Below the pieces are notes generated by a model. That model did not search any database. It was not told where the DNA came from and was given only the letters and a program-made list of their open reading frames with translations. Both the position numbers and the translations under genes were made by a program. This document shows, piece after piece, positions 1 through 8,442 of a stretch of 55,504 nt of DNA. Source of the DNA: RBG-13-43-22 sp040755035 (GTDB lineage Bacteria; Desulfobacterota; RBG-13-43-22); assembly GCA_040755035.1 (NCBI GenBank), contig JBFMBU010000169.1, positions 1-55,504 of the forward strand, written 5' to 3'. Position 1 is the stretch's first letter; every line of letters starts with the position of its first letter.

Positions 1-9
1 TTTCACTTT

Positions 10-77
10 AGGTGGCCTCCCGTGACGGTATTTAGTGTGGTGTACAAATCTCACTTTAACCAATACTGGAGCCACCT
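10..77. mobile_element. Possible insertion-sequence end (inverted and direct repeats)
   Basis: AGGTGGC at 10-16 is repeated inverted as GCCACCT at 71-77. The string TTTCACTTTA (1-10) recurs in near-identical form (TCTCACTTTA) at 49-58. Nested inverted and direct copies of a short motif are typical of the ends of some insertion sequences, for example the IS21 family. The segment lies just beyond the point where a binding-protein gene stops early. No transposase is visible because the window begins here, so the family is a guess. Confidence 0.35.
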
Positions 78-110
78 TTCAAGTTTTTTATCCCTGTTTT
101 TGTACTTTTT

Positions 111-821
111 TTATGCTACTGTAGAGTAAACATGAACAAAATCCACTCCGGCGTCTCTTAGTTTGATGGCCTGGGCTACCAGATCCTCACCCGCTCCGTA
201 TTTTTGTTGAACATAAATATAGCCTATCCCCAACTTAGCGCAGAATTCTTTGGCCACTTTATCGGCTTCGTCGCCGCTGGGTCCTTCATATCCCAGCAAA
301 CCCAGCTTTTTTCCTTTGTAAGTCTTATACCCATAATCCGCCATCTTCATAACACATTGCCCGGCGGTAATCTGGATTCGGAAGACGCTGGGCATTCCAT
401 CCAAAGCGCTATCCCCTGTTGGAATGGTCAAGATAAAAGGAACATTTTCCCTCTTGATCAGAGGCATGGAGGCCGCATAGGCTCCGCTGGATTGGGCGGA
501 AATAATGGCTATGGCCTTTTCGCTGAAAATAAGTTGTTGAATCATTTGCACGGAGGTGGTGGCCTTGAGTTGATCATCTCTGATGACCAATTTTAACTTC
601 TTGCCTAAAATACCTCCCTGGCTGTTGATGTAATCAATAGCCGCTTCCGCTCCCCTGGTGATGGTTAGACCGTAACTGGCCATGGATCCGGTACTGGGTC
701 CGATCAAGCCAATTACCAGTTCATTGTCTGTAGCGGCTCCAATTCCCGGATGGAGAATCATTACCCCACATAAGCAAAGGGAAATTAAAAAAATAGACAT
801 TCGATATTTTTTCATTTTCAT
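111..821 (-). pseudogene. Branched-chain-type ABC substrate-binding protein, C-terminally truncated
   Basis: Periplasmic ligand-binding protein of the LivK / Peripla_BP_6 type. An N-terminal signal peptide (about residues 1-30) is followed by VIGLIGPSTGSMASYG and GAEAAIDYINSQGGILGKK, both typical of lobe 1 of this fold. Only 236 residues remain, against 380-410 in the family and 413 in the paralogue at 8443-9684. The reading ends at VHVYSTVA and a TAA, just where lobe 2 should continue, and an IS-like end lies within 40 bp. It is the last gene of the leftward catabolic cluster, 16 bp after the acyl-CoA ligase in genome position but transcribed after it. Probably non-functional; a fold missing its second lobe should not bind ligand. 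Confidence 0.75.
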
Positions 822-837
822 ATTCCTTTCTTTTTAA

Positions 838-2343
838 TCATTTGTATGTCTCTTTAAGGGTTCTTTTTAAGATTTTTCCCGAAGGGGTCTTGGGTAAGGT
901 GTCCATAAAATTAATAGTTCTGGGGGTTTTATATTTGGCGATACGCTCTCTGGTAAAATCAAGAATCTCCTGCTCCGTGGCCTCCTTCCCCGGTTTGAGG
1001 ACCACAGCAGCCTTGATGCTTTCGCCCCACTGTGGGTCCGGAATGCCGAAAACAGCCACTTCAGACACGGCAGGATGTCTGGCCATAGTTTCTTCAATAT
1101 CCCGGGGATAAATATTCACTCCACCGCTGATAATAAGATCTTTTTTCCGGTCCACTACATAGATGTATCCCTTATCATCGACACTGGCCAAATCTCCGGT
1201 CCTGAGCCATCCCTTTTCAATGGATTCAGCCGTGAGTTCAGGCCGTTTCCAATACCCTTTCATAACATTATCGCCCCGGACCAAGATTTCTCCTACAACA
1301 CCGTCTTTTGCTTTTTCACCCCCCTCCTCAACGACTTTCACCTCGACACCGCACATCCCCCTCCCGATGGAATTTCCTCCTCTGCTATGTTCTTCTTTGT
1401 TTAAAACGGAGGCAAATGAGGTGGTTTCGGTTAATCCGTAGGCCTGGACCAGGATATAACCGAACTTGGCCAACGATTCCTCCAAACGCTGATCCGTTAT
1501 GGCCGCTCCTCCATAAACAATGGTTTTTAAACTGCTCAGATCAAATTTATCCAGATGGGGCATGTCCAGAATCCGGTATAGGATGGTTGGGACAATAAAG
1601 GAGTAGGACACCTTTTCTTCCTGAATTAACCGAGCAATTTTCTCTGGATCGACATGTTTGATGATGATATTTTTGCTGTGGAGACAGACATGGCAAAAAG
1701 CATGCGCATTGGCGGCGTGGTAAAAGGGAGATATCTGCAGATTTACACTCCCCGGTTGGATATTCAGTTCCAAACATTGATTAAAGGTGTTGGCCACCAA
1801 ATTTTTATGAGACAAAACCACACCTTTGGCCAAAGAAGTGGTCCCGCTGGTGTAAAGAATGGCAAAATCGTCCTCTTCCTTTAAGGGGATATCCGGTTCT
1901 TCGGCCTTGGCCTTTCCCAGCAGGGATTCATACCCCAAGGTCCCATCTTTTTCCCCATCCAGCAGTATGTAATGCGAAACCATACTGAGGGAATCTTTTA
2001 TTTTCTCTACCGAATCCTCGAAATCTTCAGAAAAAATCAACATCTTGGCCCCAGCATCTTCCAGAAGGGATATCAGTTCCTTCGGGTTAAGCCGATAGTT
2101 TAAAGGGACAATCACTCCACCGGCAGCGGTTATGCCGAAATACAGTTCCAAATATTGGCTGCAATTCTCCGAGAGAACGGCAATCCGTTCTCCCTTTTCC
2201 ATCCCGAGTTTGATCAGGGCATTGGAGCATCGGTCGACCCTCTCGCCAAATTCTCGAAAGGTGAACCGTTTATCCTCAAAAACAACGGCTTCCTCATCAG
2301 CATAAATCTTCTTGTTTCGTCGCAAAAAATCTCTGAACAGCAT
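838..2343 (-). CDS. Acyl-CoA ligase (AMP-forming), FadD/class-I adenylate-forming family
   Basis: Activates a carboxylic acid to its CoA thioester through an acyl-adenylate in the cytoplasm. The 501 residues cover the full two-domain fold. The phosphate-binding motif is at residues 164-174 (YTSGTTSLAKG), with S and A where G and P are usual. The A8 region reads DLIISGGVNIYPRDIE, and the C-terminal catalytic lysine is K490 in PKTPSGKILK. It lies 30 bp after the acyl-CoA dehydrogenase gene in the same leftward cluster and is a paralogue of the ligase at 3550-5091. Having two ligases suggests two substrates or two steps needing CoA activation. Chain length or aromatic preference cannot be read from the sequence. 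Confidence 0.9.
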   Translation of the reverse strand: MLFRDFLRRNKKIYADEEAVVFEDKRFTFREFGERVDRCSNALIKLGMEKGERIAVLSENCSQYLELYFGITAAGGVIVPLNYRLNPKELISLLEDAGAKMLIFSEDFEDSVEKIKDSLSMVSHYILLDGEKDGTLGYESLLGKAKAEEPDIPLKEEDDFAILYTSGTTSLAKGVVLSHKNLVANTFNQCLELNIQPGSVNLQISPFYHAANAHAFCHVCLHSKNIIIKHVDPEKIARLIQEEKVSYSFIVPTILYRILDMPHLDKFDLSSLKTIVYGGAAITDQRLEESLAKFGYILVQAYGLTETTSFASVLNKEEHSRGGNSIGRGMCGVEVKVVEEGGEKAKDGVVGEILVRGDNVMKGYWKRPELTAESIEKGWLRTGDLASVDDKGYIYVVDRKKDLIISGGVNIYPRDIEETMARHPAVSEVAVFGIPDPQWGESIKAAVVLKPGKEATEQEILDFTRERIAKYKTPRTINFMDTLPKTPSGKILKRTLKETYK

Positions 2344-2373
2344 GTCTACGTACCTCTTAGCATTTAAAAAGCT

Positions 2374-3516
2374 CTATCCTTTCAAAGTTTCCCGGGCTAT
2401 GATCACTTTCTGAATCTCCGAGGTCCCGGCCCCGATCTCATGATGTTTGGCGTCCCGGAAATACCTGGCCACCTTGTATTCCTCCATATACCCGTATCCC
2501 CCCATGATCTGGACGGCGTCTTTGGCCGCCTGCATGGTCACTGAAGAGGAATATAATTTCAGGATAGAGGCTTCCCGGGTTATGGCCTTTCCCTCATCGG
2601 CCACGCGGCAAAGCTGATAAAGATAGGTTTTCCCCATCTCGATCCCAACGGCCATTTCGGCTATTTTTTCCTGGATCAATTGAAAATCACCGATAGGCCG
2701 GCCGAAAACTACCCTTTCCCGGGCGTACTTGGCAGCGGCCTCCAGGCAGGCCTCGGCAATACCCATGGTCGAAGCCCCTTCCATGAGTCTTTCAATGTCC
2801 AGGGCTTCCATTAAATATTTGAATCCTTCTCCCTTTTCCCCCAGGATTTGATCCTTATGGACCTTAACGTCGTTAAGAAAGACCTGTCCGGTTGGGGAAG
2901 AGCGCATTCCCAACTTTTCCAGGGGAGGACCGGTTTCCAGTCCATCCAGACCCCGTTCCAGAATAAACCAGGTCCCCCCCCTGATCTTGCTTTTCTCCTG
3001 GCTGGTTCTGGCCAGAATAGCGAAATAATCGGCAATGGGGGCATTGGTGATAAAGGTTTTTGAACCGTTCAGCCGGTAGTAATCCCCTTCGGCAATGGCC
3101 GATGTTTTTATACCCAGGGCATCGGTCCCGAAATCCGGCTCGGTAATGGCCAGGGCGCCGATCTTCTCCCCCAGGATGACAGGCCGCATGTATTTTTCTT
3201 TCTGGGCATGGGTCCCGTGATTCAACACGGCCCTGGCAAAGAGGATGATATCAGCGAAGAGGGTGATATCAAAACCGGCACAGATTCGTGCTGTTTCTTC
3301 GCTGATAATGGCCCTTGAGGTCAAGGAAAGGTTGCTTCCCCCATACTCCTCCGGGAAAAAAGAACCCAGAAAACCCAAGTCCCCCATTTTTTTGATGAGT
3401 TCCCGCGGAGGCCGGCCCTCCTTTTCCATCTGTTCAACAATAGGCTCCAATTCATTGGCAAAAAATTTTCTGACGCTTTCCCTGAGCAATAATTCTTCTT
3501 CGGTTAATTTTTCCAT
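2374..3516 (-). CDS. Acyl-CoA dehydrogenase (isovaleryl/long-chain active-site type)
   Basis: FAD enzyme making the alpha,beta double bond of an acyl-CoA, the first oxidation of beta-oxidation. Its 380 residues are normal for the family. Signatures present: ALAITEPDFGTDA (about 121-133), FITNAP (155-160), VFGRPIGDFQLIQ and a C-terminal GAGTSEIQ. The usual catalytic glutamate of YEGTSEIQ is replaced by alanine. Instead E242 in ALDIERLMEG sits where isovaleryl-CoA and long-chain acyl-CoA dehydrogenases carry their base. That suggests a branched or longer acyl substrate. The gene lies between two ligase genes with spacers of about 30 bp. Confidence 0.92.
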   Translation of the reverse strand: MEKLTEEELLLRESVRKFFANELEPIVEQMEKEGRPPRELIKKMGDLGFLGSFFPEEYGGSNLSLTSRAIISEETARICAGFDITLFADIILFARAVLNHGTHAQKEKYMRPVILGEKIGALAITEPDFGTDALGIKTSAIAEGDYYRLNGSKTFITNAPIADYFAILARTSQEKSKIRGGTWFILERGLDGLETGPPLEKLGMRSSPTGQVFLNDVKVHKDQILGEKGEGFKYLMEALDIERLMEGASTMGIAEACLEAAAKYARERVVFGRPIGDFQLIQEKIAEMAVGIEMGKTYLYQLCRVADEGKAITREASILKLYSSSVTMQAAKDAVQIMGGYGYMEEYKVARYFRDAKHHEIGAGTSEIQKVIIARETLKG

Positions 3517-3549
3517 TGGTATTTCTCCGCTTTGTTTTTCTGCCGGTTT

Positions 3550-5091
3550 TCACTGGTCCTTCTTGTATTTTTCTCTTAATACGGTTTTGAGTATTTTCCC
3601 TGAAGGGGTTTTGGGAATTTCTTTGACCAGCTCTATCGATTTCGGTTTCTTAAACGAAGCCAGCTGATCTCTGCAAAAATCGATCAATTCCTGCTCTGTG
3701 GCCGTTTGTCCTTCTTTGAGGACCACAATACCCTTGATGGATTCTCCCCAATGGGGGTCGGGCACCCCGATAACCGCCGCTTCCAATACAGCCGGGTGAG
3801 CATAGAGCACCTCTTCCACTTCCCGGGAGGCGATGTTTTCCCCTCCGCTGATAATAATGTCCTTGATCCGGTCAACGATATAAAGATAACCCTCTTCATC
3901 CTGCCGGGCCAGGTCTCCGGTATGATACCAGCCCCTGCGTATGGCCTTGGCCGTTTCCTCCGCTTTATTCCAATATCCCAGCATGACATTCTCACCCCGG
4001 ACGCAAAGTTCTCCGACTTCCCCGACAGAAACCTCTTTGTCCTGTTCATTCACCACCCGGGTCTCAACCCCCACCATAGCCCGACCGCAGGAGGCCAGCA
4101 ACGGTCTCCTGCTTTCATTTTTTAGGCCCATCTCATGATCGGCCACTCTAAGGGCGGTGATACAGGGAGAAGTTTCGGTGGTCCCAAAAACCTGGAGAAA
4201 TCCGCACTGGAATACCTCTGTGGCCCGTTTCAACTGTTCTACCGGAATAATCGCCGCCCCGTAAGTGATTAAGCGCAGGGCGCTCAAATCAAATTTTTCG
4301 ACCCCCGGGGTATGACAAAGGGCATTCAACAAGGTCGGGACAATGATCATGTCCGTTATTTTCTCCCGCTCGAGGGTCTTCAGGATATCCACCGGATCCG
4401 TGGTGGCCATTACCTGGGTGGCCCCCACATAATAGGTTCTAAAGGTTTGAGATATGGCGGCGGTATGGAAAAAGGGAAATAGAAGGAGCAGCTTATGATG
4501 ATGTTCCAGGAGCATTTCCATGACAATGTGGCGGGCGTCGATTAGGCAGTTTTTATGGGACAAGGTGACCCCCTTTGGTTGACCCGTGGTCCCGCTGGTA
4601 TAGACGATCATGGCAGGATCCATTTCCTGCCCTCCGGCAGAAATTTCTTCGGGCTCGGCTTCCCGGAGCAATGACTCGTAATCCTTTATTTCCCCGGCAC
4701 CCCGTTCCAGACAAATCGTATGTTCGATCCCAAAGCCGGCCAGGGGCAGAGATTGAATAAAAGGAATATCGTCCTCACTGATAATCACCGCCTGAGTCCC
4801 GCTGTCCCGGATGATATATTCGAATTCTTTTTCTTTCAGAAAAGGATTAATGGGCACGGCGACGGCCCGGCTCTTGGCCGCCGCAAAAAAAAACTCGACA
4901 AATTGGGTACAGTTTTTAGCCCTCATGGCCACCCGGTCTCCGGCCTTAACACCCAGGTTCCCAAAAGCGTTTGACAGCCGATTGGCCCTTTCATTGAGCT
5001 CCCGGAAGGTGTATCGCCGATCACCAAAGATCAAGGCCATTTTGTCGGGAAACTTTCTGGCATTCAGGCTCAGAATGTCATCGATCATCAT
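3550..5091 (-). CDS. Acyl-CoA ligase (AMP-forming), second copy
   Basis: Class-I adenylate-forming acyl-CoA synthetase of 513 residues. It has the canonical phosphate loop VYTSGTTGQPKG, the hinge region with YHTGDLARQDEEGYLYIVDR, the A8 motif DIIISGGENIASREVEE, and catalytic K499 in PKTPSGKILK. It starts MMIDDILSLN after a purine-rich leader (GGAGGAAACGG in transcript sense). It follows livF by 12 bp, tying substrate import to CoA activation. Unlike the other ligase of the cluster (838-2343), all nucleotide-binding positions are canonical. Substrate unknown; medium-chain, branched or aromatic acids are all possible. Confidence 0.9.
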   Translation of the reverse strand: MMIDDILSLNARKFPDKMALIFGDRRYTFRELNERANRLSNAFGNLGVKAGDRVAMRAKNCTQFVEFFFAAAKSRAVAVPINPFLKEKEFEYIIRDSGTQAVIISEDDIPFIQSLPLAGFGIEHTICLERGAGEIKDYESLLREAEPEEISAGGQEMDPAMIVYTSGTTGQPKGVTLSHKNCLIDARHIVMEMLLEHHHKLLLLFPFFHTAAISQTFRTYYVGATQVMATTDPVDILKTLEREKITDMIIVPTLLNALCHTPGVEKFDLSALRLITYGAAIIPVEQLKRATEVFQCGFLQVFGTTETSPCITALRVADHEMGLKNESRRPLLASCGRAMVGVETRVVNEQDKEVSVGEVGELCVRGENVMLGYWNKAEETAKAIRRGWYHTGDLARQDEEGYLYIVDRIKDIIISGGENIASREVEEVLYAHPAVLEAAVIGVPDPHWGESIKGIVVLKEGQTATEQELIDFCRDQLASFKKPKSIELVKEIPKTPSGKILKTVLREKYKKDQ

Positions 5092-5103
5092 TTCCGTTTC
5101 CTC

Positions 5104-5814
5104 CTAAGTCAATTCACCCAGGTAAGCTTTCTTTACCTCTTCGTTGTCCAGCAGATCTGGGGATTTCCCTTCCATAACGATCCTTCCCTGGCTCAGGATA
5201 TAACCTCTCGAAGAAATCTTTAAGGCCAGTTTGACGTTTTGTTCCACCAGTAAAATCGTAATCCCCACGCGATGGATTTCCTCCACCACCTGGAAAACGT
5301 TTTTAACCAGCAAAGGAGAGAGTCCCAGAGAGGGTTCATCCAGCATCAGCATTTTGGGGATCCCTACCAAACCCCGGCCAATGGCCAGCATCTGCTGCTC
5401 TCCGCCGCTTAAGGTGCCGGCCCTCTGATTTTTCCGTTCCTCCAGTACCGGAAAAATATCGAGGACCTTTTTCAGGTTTGCTCTGAAATTTTTCCTGGCC
5501 TCCCGATGATACGCCCCTACTTCCAGATTTTCGAAAACAGTCATGTCCGGAAAGAGTTTTCGGCCCTCCGGCACCTGGATGATCCCCTGACGGACCCGTT
5601 CATGAAAAGACCTATGTTCTATGGCCTGACCTTCAAAAATAATCCTCCCCTTTTTGACCTTGTTCAGACCTGAGATGGTGTTCATGAGGGTGCTTTTCCC
5701 CGCCCCGTTGGCCCCCAGGACACTGACGATTTCCCCCTTTCCAACTTGCAGAGAAACCCCGTGCAAGGTTTGCGCTTCCCCATAACTGACTTCGATCTCT
5801 TGAATAGTTAACAT
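5104..5814 (-). CDS. livF: ABC transporter ATP-binding protein LivF
   Basis: One of the two ATPases of a branched-chain-amino-acid-type importer (HAAT family). Walker A GANGAGKST is near residue 33, the ABC signature is LSGGEQQ, and Walker B is MLMLDEPSLGLSP followed by the LLVEQNV switch. Its 236 residues match LivF (233-240). The ATG overlaps the livG stop by one base (TAATG), implying translational coupling. Family members import leucine-type amino acids, amides, urea, or aromatic and aliphatic acids. The catabolic neighbours favour an organic acid or acylated compound here. Confidence 0.93.
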   Translation of the reverse strand: MLTIQEIEVSYGEAQTLHGVSLQVGKGEIVSVLGANGAGKSTLMNTISGLNKVKKGRIIFEGQAIEHRSFHERVRQGIIQVPEGRKLFPDMTVFENLEVGAYHREARKNFRANLKKVLDIFPVLEERKNQRAGTLSGGEQQMLAIGRGLVGIPKMLMLDEPSLGLSPLLVKNVFQVVEEIHRVGITILLVEQNVKLALKISSRGYILSQGRIVMEGKSPDLLDNEEVKKAYLGELT

Positions 5815-6527
5815 TATTGGTCCCGTCCCAAATAGGCTTCGATAACCGCTTCCGATTTGATCACTTCATCCGGACTTCCGTCGGCGATCTTCATCCCGAA
5901 GTTCAGGACGATGATTCTTTGGGCAAGAGCCAGGACCGCCGACATGTTGTGCTCGATCAGGATGAAGCTTTGTCCTTCCTTTTTGATGTTTTGGAGGAGC
6001 CTGACGACCTCCAAGGTCTCGGCAGAATTCAGACCGGCCATAATTTCATCCAGAAACAAGATTTTGGGTTCCGTGGCCAGGGCGCGCCCCAATTCCAGCA
6101 TTTTTTTTTGGCCATAGGTCAGTTTGTGGGAAGGCACCAGACCTGATTTGTTTAATCCGATGCGTTCCAATACCTTTTCAGCGGCCAGCGTTGCGGCCCG
6201 ATCATGTCGATTTCTCATAAAGGCGGCCACCCGGATATTCTCCAGAACCGTCAATTCCGGCAAAGGTTTAGGAATTTGAAAGGTGCGTACCAAGCCCAAA
6301 CGGCTTATGCGGTGTGGTTTAAATCCGGTTATGTCCAGACCGTCAAAAACGATTCGTCCCCTATCGGGATGGAAAAAACCGGAAAGGACGTTGAATAAAG
6401 TTGTTTTTCCAGAGCCGTTGGGCCCTATAAGTCCAACCACTTCACCTTCTTCTAAGTTAAAACTCACATCGGAAAGAGCTACCAGGCCCCCAAAGGACTT
6501 TAAAATATTATGAATTTCTAAGAGCAT
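5814..6527 (-). CDS. livG: ABC transporter ATP-binding protein LivG
   Basis: Second ATPase of the HAAT-type importer, 237 residues. Walker A is GPNGSGKTT near residue 36. LivG-specific features follow: HRISRLGLVRTFQIPKPLPELTVLENI, an atypical signature LTYGQKKMLELGRAL, and Walker B ILFLDEIMAGL. The residue after DE is I, where P is usual. The C-terminal VIEAYLGRD tail is typical of LivG. It is 2 bp from livM on one side and overlaps livF by 1 bp on the other. Confidence 0.93.
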   Translation of the reverse strand: MLLEIHNILKSFGGLVALSDVSFNLEEGEVVGLIGPNGSGKTTLFNVLSGFFHPDRGRIVFDGLDITGFKPHRISRLGLVRTFQIPKPLPELTVLENIRVAAFMRNRHDRAATLAAEKVLERIGLNKSGLVPSHKLTYGQKKMLELGRALATEPKILFLDEIMAGLNSAETLEVVRLLQNIKKEGQSFILIEHNMSAVLALAQRIIVLNFGMKIADGSPDEVIKSEAVIEAYLGRDQ

Positions 6528-6529
6528 CT

Positions 6530-7489
6530 TTACTCCGAAGATGTATGCTTATTAAATAAAGAGATCAGGCCCCGGGGGAAAACCAGAATGACGACCATTA
6601 ACAATATTCCGTAAAGTATCAAGTGAGCGGCACCATACCCCCCTTTAAAAATCGTGTTGGCAATCTCCATGAAGGCCGAAAAAACCACCGAACCCAGCAA
6701 GGGACCCCCTATGGACCCCATCCCTCCCATAATGCAAATAAAGACCATGTCAAAGGAGCGGGTCAGACCGAAGATGGAAGGGGGATCGATATAAAGTACA
6801 TACTGGGCGTAAAAGGTCCCCCCCAATCCGGTCAGGGCCGCACTGAGCACCAACCCCCAAAACTTGATCTTGAAAACATCGATCCCTAAGGCATAGGCTA
6901 CGTCTTCATCCTCCCGGATCGCTTTGAGATAGGAAAGAAAGCGGGAATTCCGGAAATAATTAATGACCAAAACCAAGGCGGCCAACATCACCAGGCTGAT
7001 AAAATAATAAGGAACCTTAGTTTCAAATTGAAAAGCACTCCAGGAATGTCCTTTGAGTTCAACCACGATCCCTTCCGATCCGCCAAAGGTTTTAAGATGA
7101 ACAGCGGCAATCCGGAGGATCTCGACGAAGGCCAGAGTCACCAAGGCAAAGTACGTTCCTTTGACCTGGTAGCGGAAGCAAAGCAGACCGATGAGAGCCC
7201 CATAAAGAGCGGCGATCAAGACGCCGAACCACATCCCTGCCCAAGGAGAAATTCCAAATTTTTGAAAAAGAAAGGTTGAAGCATAGGCACTTAATCCAAA
7301 AAAGGCAGCATGCCCCAGGGACAACTGTCCACCCATTCCCCCAATGAGATTCCAGCTCGAGGCCAAATAGGCGTTCAGGCATGTTAAGACTAAGAGATAA
7401 AGATAGTAATCCCCCAGCAAAAAGGGCAACCAACAAAGTAAAGCGACTACGAATAATCCAAGAAGGGTTTTAATGATCTGATTTTTCAT
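6530..7489 (-). CDS. livM: ABC transporter permease LivM
   Basis: Inner-membrane permease of the HAAT-type importer. Many hydrophobic helices flank the conserved LivM core NLIGGMGGQLSLGHAAFFGLSAY and the coupling stretch AIREDEDVAYALGID. The C-terminal FTMVFICIMGGMGS-like segment (here FDMVFICIMGGMGSIGGPLLG) is typical. I place the start at the ATG at 7489 (MKNQIIKTLL), which has AAGGGA upstream. A TTG 15 bp earlier is in frame, but the reading from it, with MKGSG, is less likely. About 319 residues from this start. It follows livH by 11 bp. Confidence 0.92.
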   Translation of the reverse strand: MKNQIIKTLLGLFVVALLCWLPFLLGDYYLYLLVLTCLNAYLASSWNLIGGMGGQLSLGHAAFFGLSAYASTFLFQKFGISPWAGMWFGVLIAALYGALIGLLCFRYQVKGTYFALVTLAFVEILRIAAVHLKTFGGSEGIVVELKGHSWSAFQFETKVPYYFISLVMLAALVLVINYFRNSRFLSYLKAIREDEDVAYALGIDVFKIKFWGLVLSAALTGLGGTFYAQYVLYIDPPSIFGLTRSFDMVFICIMGGMGSIGGPLLGSVVFSAFMEIANTIFKGGYGAAHLILYGILLMVVILVFPRGLISLFNKHTSSE

Positions 7490-7500
7490 GCCTGATCCCT

Positions 7501-8373
7501 TCAAGTCCTTCTGACAAATAAACCGGTTGGACGAAACAAGAGCACCACAATAAAAAGGAGAAAGGGAAAAAGATATTTTACTCCGCTGCTCAGAAAGGTA
7601 GATCCCATGGCCTCAGCCACCCCAATAATGAGCGAAGCCCAAAAGGCAGCACTGATTTTCCCCATACCCCCCAGGACAATGATAATAAAAGCGCTCAGAA
7701 TGAAGGTGTCTCCCACGTCCGGATAGGCCCCGGAAAACGGCAGAATGAGCAATCCGGCCAAACCGGCCAACATGATGCCCAGGCCAAAGGTATAAGTGAA
7801 AATTTTAGAGACGTTGATTCCACAGAGTTTGGCCCCCTCCCGGTTTTGGGCGGAAGCTCTAATGGCCTTTCCGACCATGGTCTTTCGGAGAAATAAAGTC
7901 AGCAGAAGATAAAAAACTACCCCGACCAGAAAAGCCAAAAATCGTCCGTAGGAAATAACGATCCCCCCCACCGAGAAGCCGGCTTCCAGAAAGGGGATCT
8001 GAAGAGTCCGCGTGTTGGCCGTAAAGGCGGTCAAGGCTATATTATTGATAACGATCATCAGTCCGCAGGTCAGGAGAAACTGGTTGTTATGCGGTGCCTT
8101 GTACATAAAGCGGAACAAGCCGGTTTCCAAGGCCATTCCGAAAAGAAAAAACAGAGGAATGACCAGGACCAGGCTTAGATAAGGATGAAGCCCAAGAAGG
8201 GTAAAGGAGTAGTAGGCGGCATACATGCCCAACATGACTATGGAACCGTGGGCAAAATTAACAATACCCATCAGTCCGAAGTATAAAGACAGTCCCACGG
8301 CAATCAGGGCATACACTCCCCCGGCAAGGATGCCGTAAATTAATGCCGCTAAAAACTCTGTTAAAAAGGACAT
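7501..8373 (-). CDS. livH: ABC transporter permease LivH
   Basis: Second permease of the importer, 290 residues with about eight membrane segments. The LivH hallmark GILAGGVYALIAVGLSLYFGLMGIVNFAHGS is visible from about residue 14 to 44. The coupling-helix region IRASAQNREGAKLCGINV and the C-terminal GMGKISAAFWASLIIGVAEA and RPTGLF segments are also present. It lies between the binding-protein gene (69 bp upstream) and livM. The order binding protein-H-M-G-F is the classical liv arrangement. Confidence 0.93.
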   Translation of the reverse strand: MSFLTEFLAALIYGILAGGVYALIAVGLSLYFGLMGIVNFAHGSIVMLGMYAAYYSFTLLGLHPYLSLVLVIPLFFLFGMALETGLFRFMYKAPHNNQFLLTCGLMIVINNIALTAFTANTRTLQIPFLEAGFSVGGIVISYGRFLAFLVGVVFYLLLTLFLRKTMVGKAIRASAQNREGAKLCGINVSKIFTYTFGLGIMLAGLAGLLILPFSGAYPDVGDTFILSAFIIIVLGGMGKISAAFWASLIIGVAEAMGSTFLSSGVKYLFPFLLFIVVLLFRPTGLFVRRT

Positions 8374-8442
8374 AGGATGCCTGCCTCCCCGGCCGGGTCC
8401 GGGAAGGCAAGAAAATTCCCGGACCCCTCCATTCCAATTCGA

